Source: CAWIJJ01 sp963836405
GTDB taxonomy: Bacteria > Acidobacteriota > Terriglobia > Bryobacterales > Bryobacteraceae
DNA length: 64,000 nt
NCBI GenBank assembly: GCA_963836405.1
Contig: CAWIJL010000001.1
Location: forward strand, 62,001-126,000
Reading direction: 5' to 3'
Of this stretch, positions 1-6,981 are shown piece after piece. Each line of letters opens with the position of its first letter. Position 1 is the stretch's first letter. Under the pieces are notes generated by a model. The model had not been told where the DNA came from. It searched no databases and was given only the letters and a program-made list of their open reading frames with translations. The position numbers and the translations under genes are program-made.

Positions 1-309
1 CTTTTCGAAGTCGGCATCGCTGGTTTCGGCCACGGGCTGGCCGCCGGCGAAGCCGCCCATCACGTGCACGAGGGCGTCGATGCGGCCGAACTTCGCGACC
101 ACGGCGGCGGCAAGGTCGCGCGCCGCGTCGCCCGAAGAAAGTTCGGCGGGCATGGCGGTGAAGCCGGCGTGAACGAAGTCGGCGGGTTGAATGGAACGCG
201 AGACGCCGATGACGCGGGCGCCGGCGGCGAGGAAGGACTCGGTGACGAAACTGCCCAAGCCTCCCTTGGCTCCGGTAACGATGGCGATTTTTCCGTCGAG
301 TGAACTCAT
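1..309 (-). CDS. SDR-family oxidoreductase, N-terminal part (runs off the window)
   Basis: The N-terminal 103 residues of a short-chain dehydrogenase/reductase are encoded; the rest lies outside the window. The protein begins MSSLDGKIAIVTGAKGGLGS, which holds the TGxxxGxG nucleotide-binding loop of the Rossmann fold. A later VHVMGG stretch sits where NNAG-type sequences occur in classical SDRs. A strong Shine-Dalgarno sequence, AAGGAG, lies six bases before the ATG on the minus strand and fixes the start. The catalytic Ser-Tyr-Lys part is not visible, so substrate cannot be inferred. Confidence 0.85.
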   Translation of the reverse strand, partial: MSSLDGKIAIVTGAKGGLGSFVTESFLAAGARVIGVSRSIQPADFVHAGFTAMPAELSSGDAARDLAAAVVAKFGRIDALVHVMGGFAGGQPVAETSDADFEK

Positions 310-815
310 GACTTGCTCCTTATTCTCCAAACGACCATGCTACGCGGAACTCGGGAGAGAGGGTCAGACCCCCGTGAACGCGGTGCCGGTGACCAGACAT
401 TCTCCGTTTGAGCCGCTCCATTGGTTTCTCCCTGGCTGCACCTGCTGGATGCCGGTGGGGGATGAGATTATTCCGCGGCGGGCGCGGAGCGGCGCGCGTG
501 TACGGGACGTGGCCAATTGGAACATAAGGTTGACACGCCGGTGCCAATTTTGCATACACACAGGCTGATTCGGGGGTTCAATTCATTGATATCAGGCTTG
601 TTCCAGTTTGGTATGGGGATTGCTTTAGTAGAAGCGTGACTAAGAATTCACGGGCCCTCGAAGAAACGATTGACCCACGCTATTTGGTCCCACCTAACCA
701 GTCACCTCGCATAAAAACCTTCTAGCTATCCCCGACAACCCTACACGATCGTTTCTTCCGAGGGCCTGTGGCAATCCCACAGGCTCCCAGGAACCGTTTC
801 GAGTAGGATAGGGAG
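310..815. other. About 500 bp without a convincing gene
   Basis: Between the partial SDR gene and the small protein at 816 no reading frame shows a family signature or convincing ribosome site. The left part is GC-rich like the coding DNA, but from about 560 the sequence becomes AT-richer and contains a large inverted repeat (649-770) and a local hairpin (764-784), listed separately. Short open frames on both strands look like chance frames. Confidence 0.6.
649..770. repeat. Inverted repeat with 22-23 nt arms, MITE-like or structured leader
   Basis: The arm at 649-670 (begins CACGGGCCCTCGAAG) and the arm at 748-770 are reverse complements except for one mismatch and one single-base indel. 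The 77-bp interior is not repetitive. The right arm overlaps a second hairpin at 764-784 (8-bp stem GCCTGTGG/CCACAGGC, 5-nt loop), which ends 31 bp before the start codon at 816. The structure could be a small non-autonomous mobile element with terminal inverted repeats or a structured 5' leader. No obvious target-site duplication was found. Confidence 0.55.
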
Positions 816-1115
816 ATGGCCCAAGACCTGATTGAAGTGTCGTGCCCGTGCTGCCAGGCGGAACTGAAGATCGATGTAGAGACGCGGGCGGTGATTGCGC
901 ACAAAATTCCGGAGAAACCTCGTGCGATCGACGACCTGGCGGCCGAGGTTGCCAAATTGAAGGGCGAGGGCGCGCGCCGGGAGCAGCTATTTCAGAAGAG
1001 TTTCGAGGCCGAGAAGTCGCACGGGAAGGTGCTCGAGAAGAAGTTCGATGAGCTGTTCAAGCAGGCGAAGGAAAACCCCGACCAGAAGCCGCCCACGCGG
1101 GACATCGACCTTTAG
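816..1115 (+). CDS. Small conserved-looking protein with CPCC motif and coiled-coil C-terminus
   Basis: A 99-residue acidic and lysine-rich protein. Near the N-terminus it has CPCCQAEL, half of a possible zinc-ribbon knuckle; no second cysteine pair follows, so metal binding may need dimerisation. Residues about 38-80 are charged and helical with a coiled-coil look (AKLKGEGARREQ and following). A GGGAG-like ribosome site precedes the ATG. Short proteins with this layout occur in Acidobacteriota as hypothetical proteins, but I do not recognise a function. A copy of the egtD 3' end starts 6 bp after the stop codon. Confidence 0.65.
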   Translation: MAQDLIEVSCPCCQAELKIDVETRAVIAHKIPEKPRAIDDLAAEVAKLKGEGARREQLFQKSFEAEKSHGKVLEKKFDELFKQAKENPDQKPPTRDIDL

Positions 1116-1120
1116 CCAAC

Positions 1121-1170
1121 AGGCGGCGAGGAGCCGGGATTCGGCGAACGGCCAATCCACGTCGGCCCAT
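1121..1170 (-). pseudogene. Copy A of the egtD 3' end
   Basis: These 50 bases match the last 50 coding bases of intact egtD (2579-2628) at 48 positions by eye. Read on the minus strand they encode AWADVDWPFAESRLLAA, against QWADVDWPFAESLLVAA in egtD. Similarity stops sharply at 1170. It is a displaced gene-end fragment in the same orientation as egtD, about 1.4 kb downstream of it. Confidence 0.85.
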
Positions 1171-1247
1171 GCCTGCCCTCCAGCGGGCCCGCGGGCAACA
1201 CAAACCTTGCCGGGCGCGCGGTGAAGGGGCCCACCATCTAAGCGCAC

Positions 1248-1253
1248 TATAAT
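1248..1253 (+). promoter_or_regulatory. Candidate -10 box TATAAT before the nucleotidyltransferase pair
   Basis: A consensus TATAAT hexamer lies nine bases before the ATG at 1263. If used, transcription would start within a few bases of the start codon, giving a nearly leaderless mRNA. No good -35 hexamer is seen at the usual spacing, and no Shine-Dalgarno sequence lies between the box and the ATG. Confidence 0.4.
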
Positions 1254-1262
1254 GAATATCGG

Positions 1263-1460
1263 ATGAGATCCGTTTCCATCCGTAAGTTCGACAGCTTCGC
1301 CGAAGCGGAGCATGCGGACAATTCTTATTACTGGAGTCTCACGCCGGAGCAGCGCATGCGGATCATGTGCGAGCTGTCTTCGCTCCGGGTGCGGTCACGC
1401 GATGATGCTGCTCCCCGACTGGCGCGAGTTTATCGAATTATTGAACTCCCACGGCGTTGA
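1263..1460 (+). CDS. Small partner protein of a nucleotidyltransferase (toxin-antitoxin-like pair)
   Basis: A 65-residue protein with a charged N-terminus, a SYYWSLTPEQRMRIMCEL segment and a C-terminus ending RLARVYRIIELPRR. The pattern of an aromatic SLTPxxR helix followed by a VYR tail is typical of short proteins encoded directly before MNT/AbiEii-type nucleotidyltransferases. The last 59 bases overlap the start of the next gene in another frame, yet both products look intact across the overlap. Function is unproven; it could be an antitoxin-like partner. Confidence 0.55.
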   Translation: MRSVSIRKFDSFAEAEHADNSYYWSLTPEQRMRIMCELSSLRVRSRDDAAPRLARVYRIIELPRR

Positions 1461-1848
1461 GTATGTAATCGTCGGCGCTTGGGCTCGCGCCTTTTATGGC
1501 GTGCCGCGTTCGACAGGCGATATCGATTTCCTGGTAAGGCCCTCGGCCGACAACGCCGCCCTCCTCGTGCGTGTTCTCGATCAGTTCGGCTTCGGCTCGC
1601 TCGATATCCGGCCCGCGGATTTCATGGCGGCGGACCGCATCGTCCAACTCGGCATCGACCCCTATCGGATCGATATTCTTACCGGTATCTCGGGAGTCAG
1701 CTTTGATGAGGCCTGGGCTGAGCGGGCGAAAGGAGAAATCGACGGTGTCCCCACCTGTTTTCTGAGCCTCCGGCTTTATCGACGCAACAAACTGGCCGCG
1801 GGCCGGACGAAAGACTTGGCGGATCTGGAGGCGCTCCCGCCGGACTGA
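1402..1848 (+). CDS. Nucleotidyltransferase-fold protein (AbiEii/MNT-like)
   Basis: A 148-residue protein with the DNA polymerase beta-like nucleotidyltransferase motif: a glycine-alanine helix (VGAWARAFYG), then TGDIDFLV with the D-x-D metal-binding pair near residues 43-45. The C-terminus has the RNKLAAGRTKDLADLEAL signature common to this family. The open frame extends upstream to 1312, but the first 30 residues are unrelated to the family, so the double ATG at 1402 is taken as start. Such proteins often pair with a small upstream gene and may act in toxin-antitoxin or defence settings. The pair lies between copies A and B of the egtD 3' end. Confidence 0.75.
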   Translation: MMLLPDWREFIELLNSHGVEYVIVGAWARAFYGVPRSTGDIDFLVRPSADNAALLVRVLDQFGFGSLDIRPADFMAADRIVQLGIDPYRIDILTGISGVSFDEAWAERAKGEIDGVPTCFLSLRLYRRNKLAAGRTKDLADLEALPPD

Positions 1849-1886
1849 TCCGCGGCTCAGCTTCCCGATCAGGCGAAGGGCCGCTG

Positions 1887-1940
1887 GAACGGCGAGTCCA
1901 CGTCCGCCCATTGGGCGCTCCCACGAAACGGGCGATGCGG
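1887..1940 (-). pseudogene. Copy B (diverged) of the egtD 3' end
   Basis: On the minus strand this stretch reads, with one frame slip, RIARFVGA then AQWADVDSPFQRPFA and a stop, which parallels the ARIAGF...AAQWADVDWPFAES end of EgtD. By eye it is less conserved than copy A, with several substitutions and an indel, so it is an older copy or derives from a paralogue. It lies between the nucleotidyltransferase pair and the SecD-like remnant. Confidence 0.65.
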
Positions 1941-1964
1941 CCTCGACGGGTGTAGACTCGATAC

Positions 1965-2523
1965 GTGGTTCGAAAGTGCGTGAGCTTCGCTTTCGCCGTG
2001 CTGCTCATGGTTGCGCTCGGCTTAACGATGCCGCATGCGCGAGCGGATAAGCTCCCGGATGCGTCCATCAGGTTCTCCGGCCCGTGCATCCCCGGATCAT
2101 CCGCACTCAAAGCCGCGGACCAATCGCAGGCGGTTTCTCGGATCGACTCGCCCCTCCACGCCGAAATCGGCGAAATGCCAGTCAGCGTCATGCGAAGAGC
2201 CCGCTTAGCGACGATCACGGCAGTTTGAGGGCAAGGACGTTGTGCTCGATCCCGCAAATTTTGCGCCGCTCGTGGTGGATGGCAAACCGGAGGTTCACCG
2301 GGGCTCGGGCGGCAGCTACCTGACAGTCCAGCTCGCGCCCGAGGCGGCCAAGCGTCTCGAGGATCTTACGCGGTCGCAAATCAACCGGCGTATTGCGGTT
2401 GTTGTTGGCGACAGGATTCTATCGGCGCCAACAGTTCGCAGCGTGATTACGGACGGCAATGCCCGGGTCACGCCTTGCGAAGACAGGTCGTGCGAGGGGC
2501 TTCTTCGCGATCTGAGCAAATAG
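1965..2523 (+). pseudogene. Secreted SecD-head-domain-like protein, frame-disrupted
   Basis: The first part (GTG at 1965) encodes a good signal peptide, FAFAVLLMVALGLTMPHARA, followed by about 60 residues and a stop at 2226-2228. A second frame, open from about 2209 to 2523, encodes a domain resembling the P1 head subdomain of SecD: QLAPEAAKRLEDLTR followed by RRIAVVVGDRILSAPTVRS. The two parts together match the usual order of small secreted SecD-like proteins, so I read this as one gene split by a frame change between about 2150 and 2230. Two independent small genes are a possible alternative. It directly abuts the 3' end of egtD. Confidence 0.5.
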
Positions 2524-2576
2524 GGTAGCCAGTCACGGTCGCAGGCAAACTGCGACCGGCGCGCAGCACCAGGGTC

Positions 2577-3527
2577 TCAGGCGGCGACGAGCAGGGATTC
2601 GGCGAACGGCCAATCCACGTCGGCCCATTGCGCGGCCACGCGGAATCCGGCGATGCGGGCGGACGCACAGATCTGGTCGGGGCGGAATTTGTGGCAGGCC
2701 TCGGTGCAGATGGTTTCTTCCGGCACGAAATCCACAATCAAATCGGCGGCGGGGATGCGGACGAGCTGGTACTCGAGCGAGCGCAGGTGCATTTCGATGC
2801 GCTGGGCCTCGGCGTCGTAGCGGACGAGGTGTTCGAAGCAGCGGGGGTTGAAGTCCGCGCCGAGCTCGCGGTTGATGCGGGCGAGCAGGTTGCGGTTGAA
2901 GGCGGCGGTGACGCCGGCGGGATCGTCGTAGGCGAGGAGCAACTGGTCCACGGGTTTGACGAGGTCGGTGCCGAGGAGGAGGGCGTCGCCGGGTTCGAGG
3001 CAGATGCGGACGGCGAGGAGAAAATCGACGGCGGCTTCGGGCTCGAAGTTGCCGATGGTGCTGCCGAGAAACAGGACCAGGAGGTGCTGGCCGGGAGCGC
3101 GCTGTTCGACTACGCGGCGGAGTCCATCGAGGTAGCCGGCTTCGAGCGGCACTACGGCAGCGACGGAAGCGAGTTCATTTTCGCACTGCTGGAGGGCGGC
3201 GGCGGAGACGTCGATGGGGTAATAGACCGCTACCTGCCGTTCGCGGATGGCTTCCAGGACGGGCCGGGTTTTGGCGCCGCTGCCGCTGCCGAGTTCGGCG
3301 ACGAGGAGGGTGCCGGGGAGCGAGTTCACGACGTCGGTGGCGTGAGCTTGCAGGATGCGGGCATCGGCGCGGGAGAGGCCGTACTCGGGAAGCCGCGTGA
3401 TGGTTTCGAAGAGGGCGGAGCCGACGTCGTCATAGAACCAGCGGCAGGGCAACGTTTTCTGTCCGTCGCGGGTGAGTCCGGCGCGCACTTCGCGCGCGAA
3501 CTGGTTATCGAAGGCCTGCGCGTACAT
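2577..3527 (-). CDS. egtD: L-histidine N-alpha-methyltransferase EgtD (ergothioneine biosynthesis)
   Basis: EgtD trimethylates the alpha-amino group of histidine to hercynine with S-adenosylmethionine, the first step to ergothioneine in the cytosol. The 316-residue length is typical. Visible are the family N-terminus (PCRWFYDDVGSALFE), the SAM-binding loop VAELGSGSGAKTRPV, the diagnostic GSTIGNFEP motif, and a C-terminal ADVDWPFAES segment. The start codon overlaps the egtB stop (TGATG), so the genes are translationally coupled. Downstream are two further copies of its 3' end (1121-1170 and about 1887-1940), which is unusual. No egtE or egtC homologue is adjacent. Confidence 0.95.
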   Translation of the reverse strand: MYAQAFDNQFAREVRAGLTRDGQKTLPCRWFYDDVGSALFETITRLPEYGLSRADARILQAHATDVVNSLPGTLLVAELGSGSGAKTRPVLEAIRERQVAVYYPIDVSAAALQQCENELASVAAVVPLEAGYLDGLRRVVEQRAPGQHLLVLFLGSTIGNFEPEAAVDFLLAVRICLEPGDALLLGTDLVKPVDQLLLAYDDPAGVTAAFNRNLLARINRELGADFNPRCFEHLVRYDAEAQRIEMHLRSLEYQLVRIPAADLIVDFVPEETICTEACHKFRPDQICASARIAGFRVAAQWADVDWPFAESLLVAA

Positions 3528-4687
3528 CAGTCAGTCACCAGCCGGAAGGTGGAATAGAGGTACGGGTATTCGGGGCGGAACCAGTTGCGGAAGGAGGGCC
3601 GGAGGAAACAGGAGGCGGTGCGCGGGGAAGCGCCTTTGAGGACGAAGTGGCGGCCGTCGAAGAACGGCTCGGAGTAGTTGGGATAGAACGGGAAGGGGCG
3701 GAAGCCGGGGAACGGCGCAAACGGGGTGGAGGTCCACTCCCATCCATTGCCGACCAACTGGCTCGGGGCGGGCCCGGCCTGAGCGTCGTCGGCGTAGACG
3801 GAAACGGGGTCCCAGGCGCGGAAATCGAGATTGGCGGAAACGGGGGCTCCGCAGGCGGCGCGATGAAACTGCGGCTCGGTGGGGATGGCGGCGCCGCGGC
3901 GGCGGGCGTAGGCTTCGGCTTGGTGCAGGGTAACGTACACAGGGGCGTCCAGGGGCAGCGGAACCTCGGCGAACATGCCGCGGTAGAACCAACGGCCATC
4001 GCGCTCGACCCAGAAAAACGGGGGGGCGGCGCCTTCGCGGACGAACTCCAGGTAGTCGCCGTTGGTCACTTTGTGGCGGGCGATGCGGAAGGCGGGAACC
4101 TCAATGGTGTGGGCCTGAAACTCGTTATCCCAGCCGAAACCTTCTTCGGGAGTGCGGCCGAGGCGGGCGGCGCCGGCAGGGATGTCGATCCAAGGCGAAG
4201 CGTGGGAGGGGGACGCGCCGACGGACTCGGGCGCGGACGGCGCGAGTTTGGCGTCGTAGGGCAACTGGTGGAAGATGTAGGCCAGGGTCTCGGCGTGCAT
4301 CAGGCGGTGTTCGAGGGCGACGGAGAGCAGTTCTTCGGGCGCGTTTTCGAGGAGCGGGTCGAGGGTATCGCGAACGCGATCCACGTACTGGCGGATGGCG
4401 TCGAGCGCGGGCCAATCGGAGGCCTTATCGGAGGGCAATTCGCCGGGCGGAGGATCGATACCGAAGGCGAAGAGGCGGTCGAGGGCGGCGTCGAACGGGG
4501 ACACGTCGAGGGGCGGCGAAAGCAGGTTCCAGTCGAAGGCTTCGAGGTGTCCGATGTAGAAGGCGATGCGGTGGCGTTCGGGGATGGGCCGCTCGTAAAG
4601 CGATTCGGGACGCACTAAGTCGAAGAGTTGATCCGTCTGGCGCCGCGCGTCCAAGAGGGCGCGGTTCTGTTCTTTGGGACGACGCAT
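3527..4687 (-). CDS. egtB: Hercynine oxygenase EgtB (ergothioneine biosynthesis)
   Basis: EgtB is a non-haem iron sulfoxide synthase that joins hercynine to a thiol donor with oxygen. The 386-residue protein has the N-terminal DinB-like helical part with the first iron ligand in FYIGHLEAFDW (near residue 47) and the HxxxHxE ligands in EHRLMHAET (about 135-143). The C-terminal formylglycine-generating-enzyme-like domain includes IARHKVTNGDYLEF and GNGWEWTSTPF and ends RNWFRPEYPYLYSTFRLV. The frame extends upstream to 4762, but ATG at 4687 gives the normal N-terminus. It forms an operon with egtD. A selenoneine synthase (SenA) is related, but no senB or senC lies nearby. Confidence 0.93.
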   Translation of the reverse strand: MRRPKEQNRALLDARRQTDQLFDLVRPESLYERPIPERHRIAFYIGHLEAFDWNLLSPPLDVSPFDAALDRLFAFGIDPPPGELPSDKASDWPALDAIRQYVDRVRDTLDPLLENAPEELLSVALEHRLMHAETLAYIFHQLPYDAKLAPSAPESVGASPSHASPWIDIPAGAARLGRTPEEGFGWDNEFQAHTIEVPAFRIARHKVTNGDYLEFVREGAAPPFFWVERDGRWFYRGMFAEVPLPLDAPVYVTLHQAEAYARRRGAAIPTEPQFHRAACGAPVSANLDFRAWDPVSVYADDAQAGPAPSQLVGNGWEWTSTPFAPFPGFRPFPFYPNYSEPFFDGRHFVLKGASPRTASCFLRPSFRNWFRPEYPYLYSTFRLVTD

Positions 4688-4754
4688 AAGAACCGTCCCC
4701 CCAAGTGTACAGAAATCGGGCCCGCGGATTTGTGAGCGCGGCCACAAGTATCGT

Positions 4755-5015
4755 CTATTCAATCAGGTGGCGGTATTCGTCGGGGTCGAGGCCGAACCTT
4801 TCCATCTGGCGCGGGAGGTCGGCGCGGACGGTTTCGGGGGTGGACTGAACCCAGGCGCGGATGACGGTTTCGACGCCGACGCGGTTTTTCCCGTCCTCTT
4901 CGGCGAGGGCCTCGGCGAGGCCGCGGAGTTGGGCTTCGGTGGCGTCGCGGACGGGCCTGGGGGTTTGGGCCAGCACCTGGTTGAGGAGATCTTCGGCGGC
5001 GTCGTTCCAGTTCAT
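4755..5015 (-). CDS. Small protein resembling the PCP_red domain
   Basis: An 86-residue acidic protein, MNWNDAAEDLLNQV at its start, all helical by composition. The order Trp-x-x-x-Ala near the start, a PRPVRDATEAQLRGLAEALA helix and a later VGVETVIRAW helix resemble the small PCP_red domain found at the C-terminus of protochlorophyllide reductase subunit B and as stand-alone proteins in non-phototrophs. The match is by memory of the pattern and weak. It lies 67 bp upstream of egtB on the same strand, so it may be co-transcribed. Confidence 0.55.
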   Translation of the reverse strand: MNWNDAAEDLLNQVLAQTPRPVRDATEAQLRGLAEALAEEDGKNRVGVETVIRAWVQSTPETVRADLPRQMERFGLDPDEYRHLIE

Positions 5016-5046
5016 GGAACGATTATGGCGCAGAAGGAAGGGGCGT

Positions 5047-6012
5047 TTACCAGGGCCCCTTCACGTTAGTGAGGGATTGGACGGAGTCGCCGCAAATGAA
5101 TTCGACGGATTCGCCGGCCATGTGGGTCCGGGCGTTCAGCGCCAGTAACCGGGCCTCCAGCGCTCTCAACGTGGGGTGGTTTGGGCTATAGGTTTTGCGG
5201 GCGGCTTCGAGCTGGTCGCGCAAGTATTCGCGGCGAGTGTCGCCAATGGGCGCGGAGTAGACCCACACGGTGGCGAACTCGGATTTGTCGAGCACGTTCG
5301 ATTCGGCGCTGATTTCCACCAGGTCGCTGCCAGCGTGGAACCGGAGAATGTTGTGGTCCACCCAGGCGGCGGGCTGGGCGGGCAGGCCCGGAGGAGGCGC
5401 GAGCGAAAAATAGAAGCGGCCTTCTCCGGGCAGGTCGATGCCGAGGGCGGCGCCGGTCATCCAGACCTCGCGGGGTTCACGCACGCTTATTCCGGCGACC
5501 GAAACGCGGGGGCTTTTCAGCGAAAACCGCTCGGCCGGCGGGGCGGCCGGGGGCGGTGCGACGGCGGCGAGCGTCAGGACGTCGTAGATGCGCTCGCGGG
5601 TGGCGGGGTTGAGGAGGATATCTACTTCGACCGAGTCGCCGGCGCGGAGGGGCGGGAAGTCGCGGGCAGCGGCGAGGGTGGGGATTTCAAGCCACTTGCC
5701 GCGGCCGCCAACCTTGACGTTGGAGATGGGCTTGATTCGCAATCCATAGGCGCCCTGCCCGAGCGGCCGGGCTTCGATGTCGTAACCGAGGAGGGGCACG
5801 CCGTCCACGGGGTCGCTCGAAAAAACCAGCCGGTGGAAGGGCTGCCCGTCCGGCACGGTGGTGGTTCCGGAGGTGGACAGCGGGAGGTTGGGGCCGGTGG
5901 AAACGGTCCGAATATCGATGGCGGCGCCGGAAAACCGGACATTCAGACCGCCGCTCTGGGCGGAAAGGGGGGCGGCGAACAGGGGAAGAAGGAAGAGAAC
6001 GGCGTGCTTCAT
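5047..6012 (-). CDS. Secreted protein of unknown function, third gene of an ECF sigma operon
   Basis: A 321-residue protein with signal peptide MKHAVLFLLPLFAAPLSAQ. It has a beta-rich body and a helical charged C-terminus (RREYLRDQLEAARKTYSPNH). Proteins of this type, beginning with a segment like DIRTVSTGPN and FHRLVFSSDPVDG, are common in Solibacter-like genomes as TIGR03435-like or hypothetical proteins; I cannot assign one firmly. The start ATG overlaps the stop of the anti-sigma-like gene (ATGA), so it is translated as part of the sigma operon and is probably exported under its control. Confidence 0.75.
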   Translation of the reverse strand: MKHAVLFLLPLFAAPLSAQSGGLNVRFSGAAIDIRTVSTGPNLPLSTSGTTTVPDGQPFHRLVFSSDPVDGVPLLGYDIEARPLGQGAYGLRIKPISNVKVGGRGKWLEIPTLAAARDFPPLRAGDSVEVDILLNPATRERIYDVLTLAAVAPPPAAPPAERFSLKSPRVSVAGISVREPREVWMTGAALGIDLPGEGRFYFSLAPPPGLPAQPAAWVDHNILRFHAGSDLVEISAESNVLDKSEFATVWVYSAPIGDTRREYLRDQLEAARKTYSPNHPTLRALEARLLALNARTHMAGESVEFICGDSVQSLTNVKGPW

Positions 6013-6350
6013 TTTTGCACCTCGGGGGCGCGGACGATGCGGACCGCGCCGTTCGGAAGCGGTTGAAAGCCGGGACCGGCAACCTCGCTGAGATAGCCGC
6101 GCAACGGGGGCGCGGGAGAGGGTTCGACGGAGGGCGCGGGACGGCGGGCGAACCACCAGACGCCGGCCAGGAGCAGAAAAGCGGCGAGCGCCGGGACGGG
6201 GATGGCGATTCGGGCGGAGAGGATACGCCGCCACCACGGGAGGGGGCGGGAGGCGCGGAAGAGGGAGCGAACGCGCGCGTCGAGTTCAGCGGACGGCGAG
6301 GGGGCGTGCCATTCCCGCAGGACGGAGTTCAAGGGATCGGGTTCGCTCAT
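6009..6350 (-). CDS. Probable anti-sigma factor, single-pass membrane protein
   Basis: A 113-residue protein with a cytosolic N-terminal half (EPDPLNSVLREWHAPSPSAE), one transmembrane helix at about residues 50-67 (IPVPALAAFLLLAGVWWFA) and a proline-rich extracytoplasmic tail. Size, topology and position, overlapping the end of the ECF sigma gene by four bases (ATGA), fit an anti-sigma factor. No zinc-binding HxxxCxxC motif is present, so it would belong to the non-ZAS kind. Identity rests mainly on context. Confidence 0.7.
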   Translation of the reverse strand: MSEPDPLNSVLREWHAPSPSAELDARVRSLFRASRPLPWWRRILSARIAIPVPALAAFLLLAGVWWFARRPAPSVEPSPAPPLRGYLSEVAGPGFQPLPNGAVRIVRAPEVQK

Positions 6351-6910
6351 GATGGGTTCCTTTCGACGGATATTCCGAGCAGCGGAGCCAGGCGGCGGCG
6401 CAAGTTCTCGCGCGCCCGGTACAGACGGGCTTTAACGGCGCCTGCTTCGACCCCGGTGGCCTGGGCGATTTCGTCCAGCGAGAGCTGCTCGTATTCGAAG
6501 AGCACGACAGCCTCCCTTTGCAGGGACGGCAACCCCTCGACGGCGGCGGCAACGGCGCGGGAGCGCTCGGCGAGGATGAGGTCGGCGAGCGCATCGGCCG
6601 GAGCTTCGGCATCTTCGCACTCGTCAACCTCACGTCCGGCTAGGCGCAGGCGGGCGCGGACGAGGTTGCGGGCCACTCCGAAGAGATAGCCGCGCAGCGT
6701 GCCAAGGCCGCTGTCGAAGGCGGCGCCGTTGAGGAGGACGACGAAGCATTCCTGAACCACGTCCTCGGCGGCGGGCACGGAGCCGGTCAGACGCCAGGCG
6801 AAACGAAACAGCGGGGTGCGATAGCGCGCATAGAGATTCAGGAACGAACTCTCCTCGCCGGTCAGGGCGGCCTTGAGGAGCCGGGAATCATCCACGGACT
6901 TGAGGTCCAC
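6347..6910 (-). CDS. ECF-subfamily RNA polymerase sigma-70 factor
   Basis: A 187-residue sigma factor with region 2 (residues about 20-90, LFRFAWRLTGSVPAAEDVVQECFVVL split by normal loops) and region 4 (about 125-180, with LPSLQREAVVLFEYEQLS and the helix-turn-helix LDEIAQATGVEAGAVKARL). It heads a three-gene operon with a membrane anti-sigma-like protein and a secreted protein, each overlapping by four bases. It diverges from a TonB receptor gene across a 71-bp gap, so it may control that receptor, as ECF systems often do. Confidence 0.9.
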   Translation of the reverse strand: MDLKSVDDSRLLKAALTGEESSFLNLYARYRTPLFRFAWRLTGSVPAAEDVVQECFVVLLNGAAFDSGLGTLRGYLFGVARNLVRARLRLAGREVDECEDAEAPADALADLILAERSRAVAAAVEGLPSLQREAVVLFEYEQLSLDEIAQATGVEAGAVKARLYRARENLRRRLAPLLGISVERNPS

Positions 6911-6981
6911 GATGAGTAAATTGTACGAGACGCGCGGAAAGTTACGGGCGGGAGTGCCGGATTTTCATACTACAATGCCCA

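Noticed and set aside
320..559. Small minus-strand frames downstream of the partial SDR
   Set aside because: No ribosome site, no family pattern, and two overlapping frames of similar quality; chance frames.
2628..4618. Long plus-strand frames opposite egtD and egtB
   Set aside because: Glycine- and valine-rich shadows of clear coding frames with catalytic motifs on the minus strand.
3527..4687. Selenoneine synthase SenA instead of EgtB
   Set aside because: The neighbour is egtD and no senB or senC genes lie near; EgtB is the simpler assignment.
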